A stretch of 64,000 nucleotides of DNA from the NCBI GenBank assembly GCA_963281255.1, contig OY725499.1, forward strand, positions 2,240,096-2,304,095, in the 5' to 3' direction. The notes under the pieces were generated by a model that saw only the letters and a list, made by a program, of their open reading frames with translations, made no database searches and was not told the origin of the DNA. This document shows, one piece after another, positions 54,664 through 64,000 of the stretch (within the stretch, counting starts at the first letter, position 1; each line of letters starts with the position of its first letter). Source of the stretch: Aphrocallistes beatrix (taxonomy: Eukaryota > Porifera > Hexactinellida > Sceptrulophora > Aphrocallistidae). The position numbers and the translations under genes were made by a program.

Positions 54664-57425
54664 TCAATTGCTGTCTACGTCCATGTCGTCTGGATACTTG
54701 CTGTGGACTGTTGTATCCGGGTCTTCATCATCCTTCTATATAAATGGCACAATTAGCACAAGTTTGTCACCATTACATGGAGCTTGGTTGTAATATTAAT
54801 GGAAGACAGTAATATTTGATATTAAATCAGGGCCCATAGAAATTTAAAAAATTCGAAAACCACAAGAATATTTCTTTATATTATTGTATAATTGCTGTGT
54901 AATTGGGAGGTATATTTACAAATTGAACAAATTAGCTATTGCGAAGTAGGTAGGTTAGTTAACATACTCGTAGTCGTGATTGCCGCATTTGCGTTGTGGC
55001 TGAAGAATTTGTTAGAGCCAAGATAGTCTCAATCTAGAATAACACACAAAATCAGATTTAAAAACTCTTCATTCCATGAAGCTTAACATTAGAATGTGAA
55101 TATTCCAAACAACATACCACAGGATCTCTGAGTGGGTCGGAGACTAGCTCTTGTGTGCTGCCGTCGTCACCACCACCCAGTCTGGTCCCGGTGCCAGTGA
55201 ACGCCTTGCTCTGCTTGGCTTGACTGTGGATAACCCCGGAGAACGGCTTGTGACTCAGTCCTGAACCCGACTCTCCATCCCAGTTCCCCACTGTAAATGT
55301 AATGTAACGTAACAAGGATAACAGCAGTGCAGTTGGATGAAAGGAAAATAACCTACTGCTCAAAACTAATGTACGTACCGTCTTTCTCTGAATAAGCGTC
55401 CGGAGCTTAGTTCTTAATGCACCTCAAACCCCAGAGTTCAAAAGTTTAAAGCGCCATATGTTGAAAAACAGTCAGATTTGTAACAGATAAACGATTTCCA
55501 ATCCCAATACTAATCACTAAGAGTATTAACAAATACAACTAGGCGTAACAAATGGTTTCCATACCTTAAAATGTTCGCATCTTATCTAACCCCGGCGCTT
55601 ATTCAGAGAAAGACGGTATGTGTATCTGCTAATATTTTGTATATAATTAATTAAGTAGAAATAGCTGTCTTAAATGCTTGGGAACAAGATGTGTCTCCAT
55701 ACATCTATGAACCCTTTCCTGTTGCAATACAAACAGAAGACAATGTAGAACAATAACTAACGCTGTATTCTAGCCTCCTTCTTCCTCTCCTCTACCATTT
55801 CCAGAACTTTATCGGTGATAGGCTGTACATACATATGCACTCCATCTGCAGAATAAAAGGCAATAATAGCTTAAGTATCTTATATATTAAAACGCTAGGA
55901 TTTTTTTTTTTGTGTGTGTTTGTCCGAATTGATTGAAAAAAGTCATAGTGATACGAAAATTGGCATGTAGGTGTCAAATGATATGGCTACGATTAAGTTC
56001 TAAGATCTAAGCGAAATTTTCAAACCTCTGCAAAAAAAATGGAAACTTAATTTTGTATTATAGTGCATAGCAATAAAAAATATTATGTGCATATTTTCAC
56101 ACCTTTATATACATATTTCACACCATTTGACGAATTTTGAAAAATAAGCTAGAGACTAACTTCCAACGGATGACATGGGGTTTTTAGGGTTGTAGATTTC
56201 GAATATCATATTTTCGGATCCATTTAAGAAATTATTCGTTAACCTTTGTTTACAATACATATTTATAGAAAGGAAAACAAATTCCCAAAATAGGTTAGAT
56301 TGAGTAACTTCCGGCGCCCGCAGGGCGACTCTGCAGACACGTAGTGTCCGTAAGCCGCGCAGCGCAAGCAAGCGAAGCGCGCTTGTGTGAAATAAATCAA
56401 TAAGAAACAAACAAACAAACCATAACACAAGAAAAATTCGTCTTCTTGCTTGTTATAAAAGAAAGTTTTTCCAGGCATCATATCGCATTGGAAATGGGAA
56501 CTCGTCGAAGTTTCTGAATCGAAGTTCTCCATAAACATGTTATAGTACTGGCCTCCTCTCTGAAAGTACTCGCGCTTAGCAGCAACGATGTCGAATATGT
56601 CCACTTTATCCCTCAGCCCGTTAGTTAACTCTAGGAGTGCGTCTCTTGGCGAACTGGACCAGTTGAACTGTCGTTTAGGGGATTCTTGGGCTGGACGCTT
56701 GGGGGTGGGGTTATACGCGTTGGAGGAGGAAGGGGAGTAGGGAGGGAGAGATGGTTCTATATTTTCAACTGTTATGCTGTCTCCGCTTGAAACCTAGATT
56801 ATGGACCAAAATAAAACAATTATCATTTTATTAGTTCAATTGAAGGTACAGTTGCATAATTGAACAACAACAAACTAGATACAAGTTCATGTTGATACTG
56901 AGTAGATGATTTGTTCAAAGTACGTAGTACTAGAGTACTGCAAATCAATAATTTGATATGGCAAAAACACAACTACTCTGTTATACAATGCAAATTAGAG
57001 TAGAGCAAATTGATGGATAAATTTAGCACAAACATTGCACTCTCATAAATCGATACTCTATTGCGATGTAGAAATGTTCTAGAATATATTAGAACATTAA
57101 CTTTCTGAACAAACAAGATTGGAATGAAATGCATAATGTTCTTAATTGAACTAACCATGAGAGGCTCGGTTGGTTCCATTTTCAAGATTTTAGGCGGGAA
57201 TCCCATTTTGAATTTCTGTTTACTCTCACTGATCCCGAACTCAGTCTCTGCCAGCTGTACCAACCTCCCGAAGGAGAGTTCAGGAGTGATGTCCACCACG
57301 ACACTCCGAGTGCCGGACCCCTCCTGCTTGTAGGTCAGTTTGAAGCTCTTCTTCACCACTTTCGGTTGAGTGGACTCGAGCTGAGGAGGTTTCACTGGTG
57401 AGATGGGGGAGGATTTAACAGGAAC
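54664..57425 (-). CDS. VCPIP1: VCPIP1-like protein, C-terminal five exons
   Basis: Five minus-strand exons with GT-AG borders and matching phases: 57425-57156, 56793-56421, 55845-55762, 55290-55118, 54735-54664 (stop). Exon 1 encodes a ubiquitin-like fold (SFKLTYKQEG, VDITPELSFGRLVQLAETEFG, KQKFKMGFPPKILK). Exon 2 continues SSGDSITVENIE, then a proline-rich linker, NWSSSPRDALLELTNG and KVDIFDIVAAKREYFQRGGQ. Exon 3 gives DGVHMYVQPITDKVLEMVEE. Exon 4 has KAFTGTGTRLGGG, an F-x-G-x-G-x-x-L motif of the type that binds p97/VCP. This order fits VCPIP1 (VCIP135), an OTU deubiquitinase that works with p97 and p47 in Golgi reassembly. The N-terminal OTU exons are not in the 57.4-58.6 kb interval; what lies beyond is the receptor gene. 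The orthology call rests on motif memory and is moderate. Confidence 0.75.
55378..55616. mobile_element. MITE of the GAATAAGCG family in a VCPIP1 intron
   Basis: Ends CCGTCTTTCTCTGAATAAGC and GCTTATTCAGAGAAAGACGG are perfect inverted copies over 20 bp, flanked by TA. Confidence 0.92.
55880..56390 (+). mobile_element. Helitron/HINE-like unit (type I) in a VCPIP1 intron
   Basis: Starts TCTTATATATTAAAACGCTA at 55878, has one tandem monomer (CATGGGGTTTTTAGGGTTGT) and ends with the hairpin block at 56312-56386. It lies between exons 2 and 3 and is a complete short unit. Confidence 0.7.
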
Positions 57426-58587
57426 CTAAACCCAGGAATAAAATCTTCCATGATAATAGTTATTACATTTATAATTCATGATTAAAATAATAGTAACTTC
57501 CATCCCTGAAATTACATGAAGTACGTAACCACATGTTATTTATTATTTCAAGAAAGTGAGAGTTACACATATGATATCATTTAAATATGACATTGCATAT
57601 GGTAATTCACAGGTAGTCATTGTTTTCGAACGAAATTCATCATAATTCAAATCGTTTTAATAAAATACTACTACGTAGTATATTAAAATGCTCAGATTTT
57701 GTTTGTCAATTTGTTGAAGAACTTAGAACTTCTTTGCAAATCGTGTTAAGCTATAATAGTTGCCATATAGGTAGGTGTCCAATGATGAGTCTACAAACAA
57801 GTTCGAATATCTAGAGGCGAAATTTTCACTCCTATATTCAAAAACAACGAACAAATCATGTCACATGTGCTAGCTAGACAGTAAATATTAACAGATAGCT
57901 TTCAGTTGCAGGTCTACTGCTGGTTTTTAGGGGTACATATTCTGAATGTCGTATTTCGAAACTATCTATATGATCAATATTGTTTTATTTTGTTTTAAAA
58001 TTAATAAAGTAAACAATGTCTAAAGTACTATAAATTAGCTTCCATGGTCTTTATCATGAGTGACATGTGTTGAAGATCAAATTTGGGAAGAACATGGTGA
58101 ATATCTTTGTGGAATAATAATTTTGCAAGATTATTTGTTAGGTGAGAGTCGTCCAAGGACGATTGAGACAGACACAGTGTTGGTAGGCCGCGCAGCGTAT
58201 GCGATCGACACGCGCTAGAAAATATATCCAACTCACATCTTGATAAATTTTAGTCTACTGAATTCAACCTCAACAAACAAAAGCATTTGATACTGTGTGA
58301 TCGAGAACTTAGTACTTTTCCTTGGATATAGCTCACGGAGCAAAAACAATAACATGGTGGGCGAGTAATTAGTTTTGTCTGAAGATACTATAGTAAGGTC
58401 AATTAAAATTATACTTTAACACCAATATTCCAATTCGACTTAAAAATGAGAGTAGCATTCACACTTCCTTGAGTACAGGCTGTAAATAATACAACATACT
58501 CGCAGGTATCAAATAACTATCATGAATGAACAATAGCAACAAAATATTGGTACTTGACTTAGGTTGAAGATTCAAGATTCAAAAGAG
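57426..58587. other. Non-coding interval between VCPIP1-like exon and receptor gene
   Basis: No further minus-strand exon recognised. 57670-58215 is a strongly diverged Helitron/HINE-like unit: start TATATTAAAATGCTCAG, degraded monomers, remnant hairpin block GCCGCGCAGCGTATGCGA. Confidence 0.5.
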
Positions 58588-58595
58588 TATAAATA
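58588..58595 (+). promoter_or_regulatory. TATA-like box of the receptor gene
   Basis: TATAAATA 41 bp upstream of the first ATG, in the setting AAGAGTATAAATATACTG. Confidence 0.5.
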
Positions 58596-58636
58596 TACTG
58601 AATAGCAGAAGAAAAATAAGATAGTGAACTTTCAAC

Positions 58637-60988
58637 ATGAAATCCCAACTTCACATCATAACCATATTATTGTGTAATGTATTCTATCTTACTAACTGCA
58701 AGAAAGATATCAATATCGCTGGATTGTATCGACTAGATTCAATCTTCAACAGTTCCACTGCGTTAACAGAACTGGCCATAAAGGAAATAAACGCTAGAGA
58801 TGATATACTGCCAGATTACAATTTGGTGATTGAGTAGAAAGAGACATATTGTAACAGGGTAAATGCCTATGTATCTTTCATTGAGTTCATGTACCATGAG
58901 AACGAGTCGTACCCTATCGTGTTCGGATTGCCTTGTTTGAATTCCATCGAATCAATCGCTAGCATCATAACTGCATATAACGTGCTGCTATTCACTTTCA
59001 GTGCATTTACTCCCAAGTCTTACCATTACGACGATGTCATAAATGGATTTCCAACTGGACGTACTGCAGTCCTCGCTCAGATCAAATTCATTCAAGACCA
59101 TGGATGGAATCGAGTAGCTATAGTTAACTCGGATGAATCGTACTTCATTGACTTAAGTTACGAGTTAAAAAGAGCTTTATACTCGTTAGATATTGAAAGC
59201 ATTTTAGAAACCATATCGTTCGATTCCGATGAAGAGAAACGAAATGAACAAATCGATAGTGTCATTGATACCATAGTGTCAGCAGGATATAGGATCATAC
59301 TTTTCAACGCCTTTGGTGTTACTGTCAACAGGTTTTATTGTCGTATAAGTAACAGAAGTTTGAATTTTGAAGAATTCACCTTCATTGCACAGGAAATCGA
59401 TCCAGAAAGTTGGAAGAATTCTACAATATGTCCATTAGAACATCTTCAAGAATTAGTAAAAGGTACCATCGGATTCACTGAATATGCTCGAGTTGAAGAT
59501 TTGGTTTCCATGAGTCGATATACTATTTCAGGTATTCCAACTGCAACTCTAGCCACAGAATATGGACTGCATGATTCATCTCCCTCCAATTCTGAAATAT
59601 GGGATGTAATGAGTCTCTATATGTATGACGGTATGTGGGCATTGGGACTCGCATTAAATCAGACCATTAGTGAGGGATATACTCCAGAGCGAAATCGTAG
59701 ATACCTCCCTTATCTCCTTTATTACAACATCCACAAAGAACAGTTCAAAAGTGTGACAGGAGATGTTGATTTTGAAAATGGTTTACGAGTAACGCATCAA
59801 GCACAGATGTTGGAGTATTCATTCACAGAAACACACTTTCGAGGTTTGTACGTAAACTTACCTTCAGACCTTTCTCAAGTAGAAAACCTCACAAAAGCTA
59901 GTTTGATTAATGCTTCAAACTTTATATACTGGGACTCTACATCATCGGACGGAGTCGAAAACAAATATTCTCACATATTCATCTTCATCCTAACCATACT
60001 GTTAGCATTCGCAGTAGCAGTGTACATCGTCATTCTCATCATAATCATCGCAGTCGCAGTTTACAAAAAGTATCCTCCTGCCACATGCTCGGAACCCTAC
60101 ATGAATATCTTCCTTCTCATCGCAAACCTGCCTCTCCTTGTGTTCGCGGTTCTTCTCACCATTGATGGGAAATTCGCATACTTCGAATCGAATTCACCTG
60201 AATGCAGTCTATATTGTCATGTTCTTGTCTGGCTAGCAAGTGTGACTTGTAGCTTGATTCTGGGTGGAGTGATGGCTAAAGCGTTGAAGTTGTACGCTTT
60301 GTGGGTGTTGAACCGATTTGATAAGAAAATCAGAAAGTTTCTCCGATTCCGTTTCCTCGTGCTCCTCCCTATCCTCCTCGCCTCCATAGACACGCTGGTG
60401 ATAGCATTGTGGGGAGTCTTTAACCCAATTCAATATGAGTCATATATCATGAAATCTGACGTAGTTGATCCTCCTCTCTACCGATTATCATTCTGTAAAT
60501 TTGGTCTTGATGCACCCCTATTCATTCTACTTATTATCAAAGTAGCACTGATTATGATTTCCATTTTCCTTGCTTATCATTTGCGAAATATCACACATAA
60601 ATCACAACGTTACACCTTCATCATAAGCTTCATCATATACAGCGTGTCATTCTTCTCCATTTTCATTGTGCTTGTGATTGGATTCGTGAATCATTTCGAC
60701 ACAAAGATAGGATTAGCCTCATTCATGTCCATACTGGCTGCTGTCATTACAGCATCAATCATTGGTATCCCTGTTCTGTACTATCTGTACAAAGATCCTA
60801 ACGGTCAAAAACTCTTCAATGTGGATAACATGAAGGACTTTCCTGAAGATGACAACCTCCTACGTCAACGTATTGAAGCTCTGGAAAGGGATCTAGAGGT
60901 TTACACGACAGACATTCCATCGTCTAATAATTATGCTTCAGGAACTATTGGCGGGTACTCCAAATTAGAAGTAGAGAAAACATTGTAA
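58637..60988 (+). pseudogene. GABA-B-like family C GPCR with one in-frame stop
   Basis: One frame of 784 codons, open except for TAG at 58835-58837 (codon 67, in NLVIE*KETYCNRV). Residues 1-21 are a signal peptide (SQLHIITILLCNVFYLTNC). The extracellular part is a periplasmic-binding-like ligand domain (YHENESYPIVFGLPCLNS; DHGWNRVAIVNSDESYF; SLYMYDGMWALGLALNQT). Seven membrane segments follow, from FIFILTILLAFAVAVYIVI to FMSILAAVITASIIGIPVLY. The cytoplasmic tail has a short coiled coil (LLRQRIEALERDLEVY), as in GABA-B receptors. No cysteine-rich domain separates the ligand and 7TM parts, which favours the GABA-B branch over mGluR or taste receptors. The gene is intronless. The single stop could be a recent nonsense mutation, a segregating allele or a sequencing error. 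The ligand is unknown. Confidence 0.88.
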
Positions 60989-61373
60989 CAGTCAAAGTCT
61001 TTTGTATCCTACCTTGTTAGTAAAGAAAACTCTCCGCATAAAAAGCATTAAACTCGCGCGAAATAATTAGCTTTTATAGGCAATCAGCTGCAGAAATGTA
61101 TGTTTTGTACAAAATGACATGCTGCATTAAATTTATGTTTGTTAACTGTGCACAATATATGAATAGAGTGATTTTGTCCAAATCATCCAAAGGGGGCAGA
61201 TTAAATGAAGTTAACTACTCGCCTACAGGGTTACGAGTGAATAGGATCTTACACCCATGAAATGGGGAAGGTTATGTGACATTATTTTCCCTATGGACGC
61301 TAGACATATTTTTCTGGGGAAGAGGGCATCTAAATATATAATTTGGCCGACGCGACGCTCTTAAATCACCGAC

Positions 61374-62344
61374 AAAATAATAAATATTGTGTTTGCCGAC
61401 TATACTATGTATAGTAGTCAACTTCTGAAATGAGTGCCTCCATAATGTGTATATATGGGTCTTTTGGCTATAGCTCCACTAAGTTTTGAAGCCATTTCAG
61501 ATGATAGAAGGATGAAATTTTAATAGAATGTGTATATTAATATAGCTCACATATAATGCAACTATCATCAAAAAATGATGACTCATCACTCTGTCTGCTC
61601 GCTCCTGGAAATTCTATTAGATCAAATTGCACCAATTTAGACCAGATATTACTTATGATGGAGATTTGAACCTGTGTGCAAATTCTGAAATATTTTACAC
61701 CATTCCACAAAAAATGTATCAGTCAATCAGAATCCAGGGAATTACCATTACAATTGGGTTTGATTTCATTGATTAATAGGGATTATACCTAACTCAATGA
61801 ACATTGTTGGAATCACTCTCTAGCCTAATTTTAGAATTATTCATATTTTCACACCTTGACTCAGAATGTGACAAATTTGCCGACAAACCATTTCGGGGTT
61901 TTAATTTAACAGTAGAATTTAATATAATTGGTTCATATGGAATAGACCTCTCAACTCAATACACATGAACAAGTTAGAATCACACTCTAAACTTTAAATT
62001 TGGTTAGCTGAAATGAAAAAAATGTTTACAAAACATAACTCTATAAGTTCCAATTTTTTTAGGAAAAGAAGGTAATGGTTCCAGAACATTTTGCTATTCG
62101 TTACCTGATCCAACTAGAATCCACACAAAAGAGATAAGCTCATAAAATCAGTCAAAAAAAGCGAATATTGTAGAAAAGCTGTGATGTTTTTCCAAATTTT
62201 CGTCAATTTAAGATAATTTATTTAAATAACATTCGGGACGAGTGTTACTAATTGTCCATACTCTCTCCGGGATCCTTCATGACAAATTAAATTATTATAT
62301 CAAATAGGAAGACTACTGAAGTAAAACGATAACTACAATATTCG
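61374..62344. other. Spacer between the inverted arms
   Basis: AT-rich, no gene. 61450-61600 is a fragment of the type II Helitron-like unit (GGGTCTTTTGGCTATAGCTC; TGATGACTCATCACTCTGTC). The rest is unrecognised. Confidence 0.5.
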
Positions 62345-62729
62345 ACACCAGTTCGGCGATGTAAGTGCGTCGCGTCGGCCAAATTGTATATCTAGATCCC
62401 CCTCCTCCCCAGAGAAAATATGTCTAGCGTCCATAGGGAAATAATGTCACATACCCTTCCCCATTTCATGGGTGTGAGATCCTATTCACTCGTACCTCTG
62501 TGAGTAGTTAACTCAATTTAATCTTCCCCCTTGGGATGATTTGGACAAAATCACTCTATTCATATATTGTATACTGTAATAAACATAAATTTAATGCATG
62601 TCATTTTGTACAAAACATACATTTCTGCAGCTGATTGCCTATAAAAGCTAATTATTTCGCGCGAGTTTAATGCTTTTTATGCGGAGAGTTTTCTTTACTA
62701 ACAAGGTAGGATACAAAAGACTTTGACTG

Positions 62730-64000
62730 TTACAATGTTTTCTCTACTTCTAATTTGGAGTACCCGCCAATAGTTCCTGAAGCATTATTATTGGACGATG
62801 GAATGTCTGTAGTGTAAACTTCTAGATCCCTTTCCAGAGCTTCAATACGTTGACGTAGGAGGTTGTCATCTTCAGGAAATTCCTTCATGTTATCCACATT
62901 GAAGAGTTTTTGACCGTTAGGATCTTTGTACAGATAGTACAGAACAGGGATACCAATGATTGATGCTGTAATGGCAGCAGCCAGTATGGACATAAATGAG
63001 GCTAATCCTATCTTTGTGTCGAAATGATTCACGAATCCAATCACAAGCACAATGAAAATTGAAGAGAATAATACATTGTATATGATGAAGCTTATGATGA
63101 AGGTGTAACGTTGTGATTTATGTGTGATATTTCGCAATTGGTAAGCAAGGAAAATGGAAACCATAATCAGTGCTACTTTGATAATAAGTAGAATGAATAG
63201 GGGTGCATCAAGACCAAATTTACAGAATGCTAATCGGTAGAGAGGAGGATCAACTACATCAGATTTCATGATATATGACTCATATTGAATTGGCTGAAAG
63301 ACTCCCCACAATGCTATCACCAGCGTGTCTATGGAGGCGAGGAGGATAGGGAGGAGCACGAGGTAACGGAATCGGAGAAATTTTCGGGATTTCTTATCTA
63401 ATCGATTCAACACCCACAAAGCGTACAACTTCAACGCTTTAGCCAACACTCCACCCAGAATCAAGCTACAAGTCACACTTGCTAGCCAGACAAGAACATG
63501 ACAATATAGACTGCATTCAAGTGAATTCGAAGTATGCGAATTTCCCATCAATGGTGAGAAGAACCGCGAACACAAGGAGAGGCAGGTTTGCGCAGAGAAG
63601 GAAGATATTCATGTAGGGTTCCGAGCATGTGGCAGGAGGATACTTTCTGTAAACTGCGACTGCGATGATTATGATGAGAATGACGATGTCACTGCTACTG
63701 CGAATGCTAACAGTGTGGCTAGGATGAAGATGGATATGTGAGAATATTTGTTTTCAACTCCGTCCGATGATGTAGAGTCCCAGTATATAAAGTTTGAAGC
63801 ATTAATTAAACTAGCTTTTGTAAGGTTTTCTACTTGAGAAAGATCTGAAGGTAAGTTTACGTACAAACCTCGAAAGTGTGTTTCTGTGAATGAATACTCC
63901 AACATCTGTGCTTGATGCGTTACTCGTAAACCATTTTCAAAATCAACATCTCCTGTTACACTTTTGAACTGTTCCTTGTGGATGTTGTAATAAAGGAGAT
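62730..64000 (-). pseudogene. Second GABA-B-like receptor copy, frameshifted, partial at window edge
   Basis: Inverted paralogue of 58637-60988, convergent with it and running off the right edge. Frames 63905-63669 and 63575-62730 match the other copy closely: ligand-domain end TETHFRGLYVNLPSDLSQVE, then the 7TM region and coiled-coil tail (LLRQRIEALERDLEVY). Relative to the left copy one base is missing near 63689 (in TM1, after AFAVAV) and five near 63530 (after the GKFAYFE segment). Together they remove six bases, so the frame is restored downstream, but a stop falls between them. Substitutions in the intact parts are few and often conservative (V to A, M to V). The N-terminal half is outside the window, so I cannot say whether the codon-67 stop is shared. 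Confidence 0.85.

Larger units (their letters stand above)
59714..64000. repeat. Large inverted duplication (palindrome) holding two receptor copies
   Basis: 59714-61373 and 62345-64000 are reverse complements with few differences, covering most of the receptor ligand domain, the 7TM region and about 380 bp of 3' flank. The spacer is ~970 bp. The right arm continues past the window end, so the full arm length is unknown. Confidence 0.92.

Noticed and set aside
58835..58837. Recoding (stop read as an amino acid) in the receptor
   Set aside because: The codon is TAG with no visible recoding structure, and the family would simply have tryptophan here; a point mutation is simpler.
1..64000. tRNA, rRNA or other structured RNA genes
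   Set aside because: I looked for tRNA-like internal promoter boxes and conserved rRNA cores by eye and found none convincing; a covariance-model scan would be needed to exclude tRNAs or SINEs.

Overview
The window is eukaryotic nuclear DNA from an animal, most likely an early-branching invertebrate. A demosponge is my best guess, at low confidence, because of the metabotropic GABA-B-like (family C) receptors, compact intron-poor genes and heavy load of small DNA transposons. The DNA is AT-rich and mostly transposable elements. I could not run any search; every family call rests on motifs I can read.

Host genes lie at the two ends, with one small gene in the middle. Left: a single-exon type II membrane protein with two glycosyltransferase-like regions (532-2412), followed 259 bp later by RBMX2, a spliceosomal RRM protein whose reading frame is broken near its N terminus (2671-3223). 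Middle: a compact gene for an unrecognised 123-residue protein (CDS 26109-26480) with TATA box, 5'UTR intron and poly(A) signal. Right: the last five coding exons of a VCPIP1-like deubiquitinase cofactor (minus strand, 54664-57425), then two convergent copies of a GABA-B-like receptor gene (58637-60988 plus; 62730-64000 minus) forming a large inverted duplication. Both receptor copies carry disabling lesions.

The region between is layered mobile DNA. 5.6-8.5 kb is a foldback with nested MITEs. 10575-17930 is a nest: a ~480 bp pogo/Tigger-like MITE was split by a 5550 bp Mutator/Foldback-like element (10872-16421, 9-bp target duplication) and beside it by a palindromic element that itself took two more insertions. 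The Mutator-like element is the most interesting object. It encodes, over a spliced intron, a leader ending in a 2A-like ribosome-skipping motif (DIELNPGP), a DDE transposase and a C-terminal OTU cysteine protease, between inverted ends built of ~186 bp subrepeats.

Further along are a DD37D mariner-type element inside another MITE (18.6-20.0 kb), an internally deleted Ty3/gypsy element with matching LTRs (21349-24103), a head-to-tail array of Helitron/HINE-like units (27.9-31.7 kb), minisatellites (32.8-33.3 kb; 44.6-47.5 kb, about 86 copies of 34 bp with higher-order structure; 48.2 kb), and decayed gypsy, KRBA2-like integrase, LINE and hAT relics (35.6-41.7 kb; 50.1-51.1 kb). Several MITEs are dated relative to their hosts by exact target duplications and by uninserted paralogous sites in this same window.
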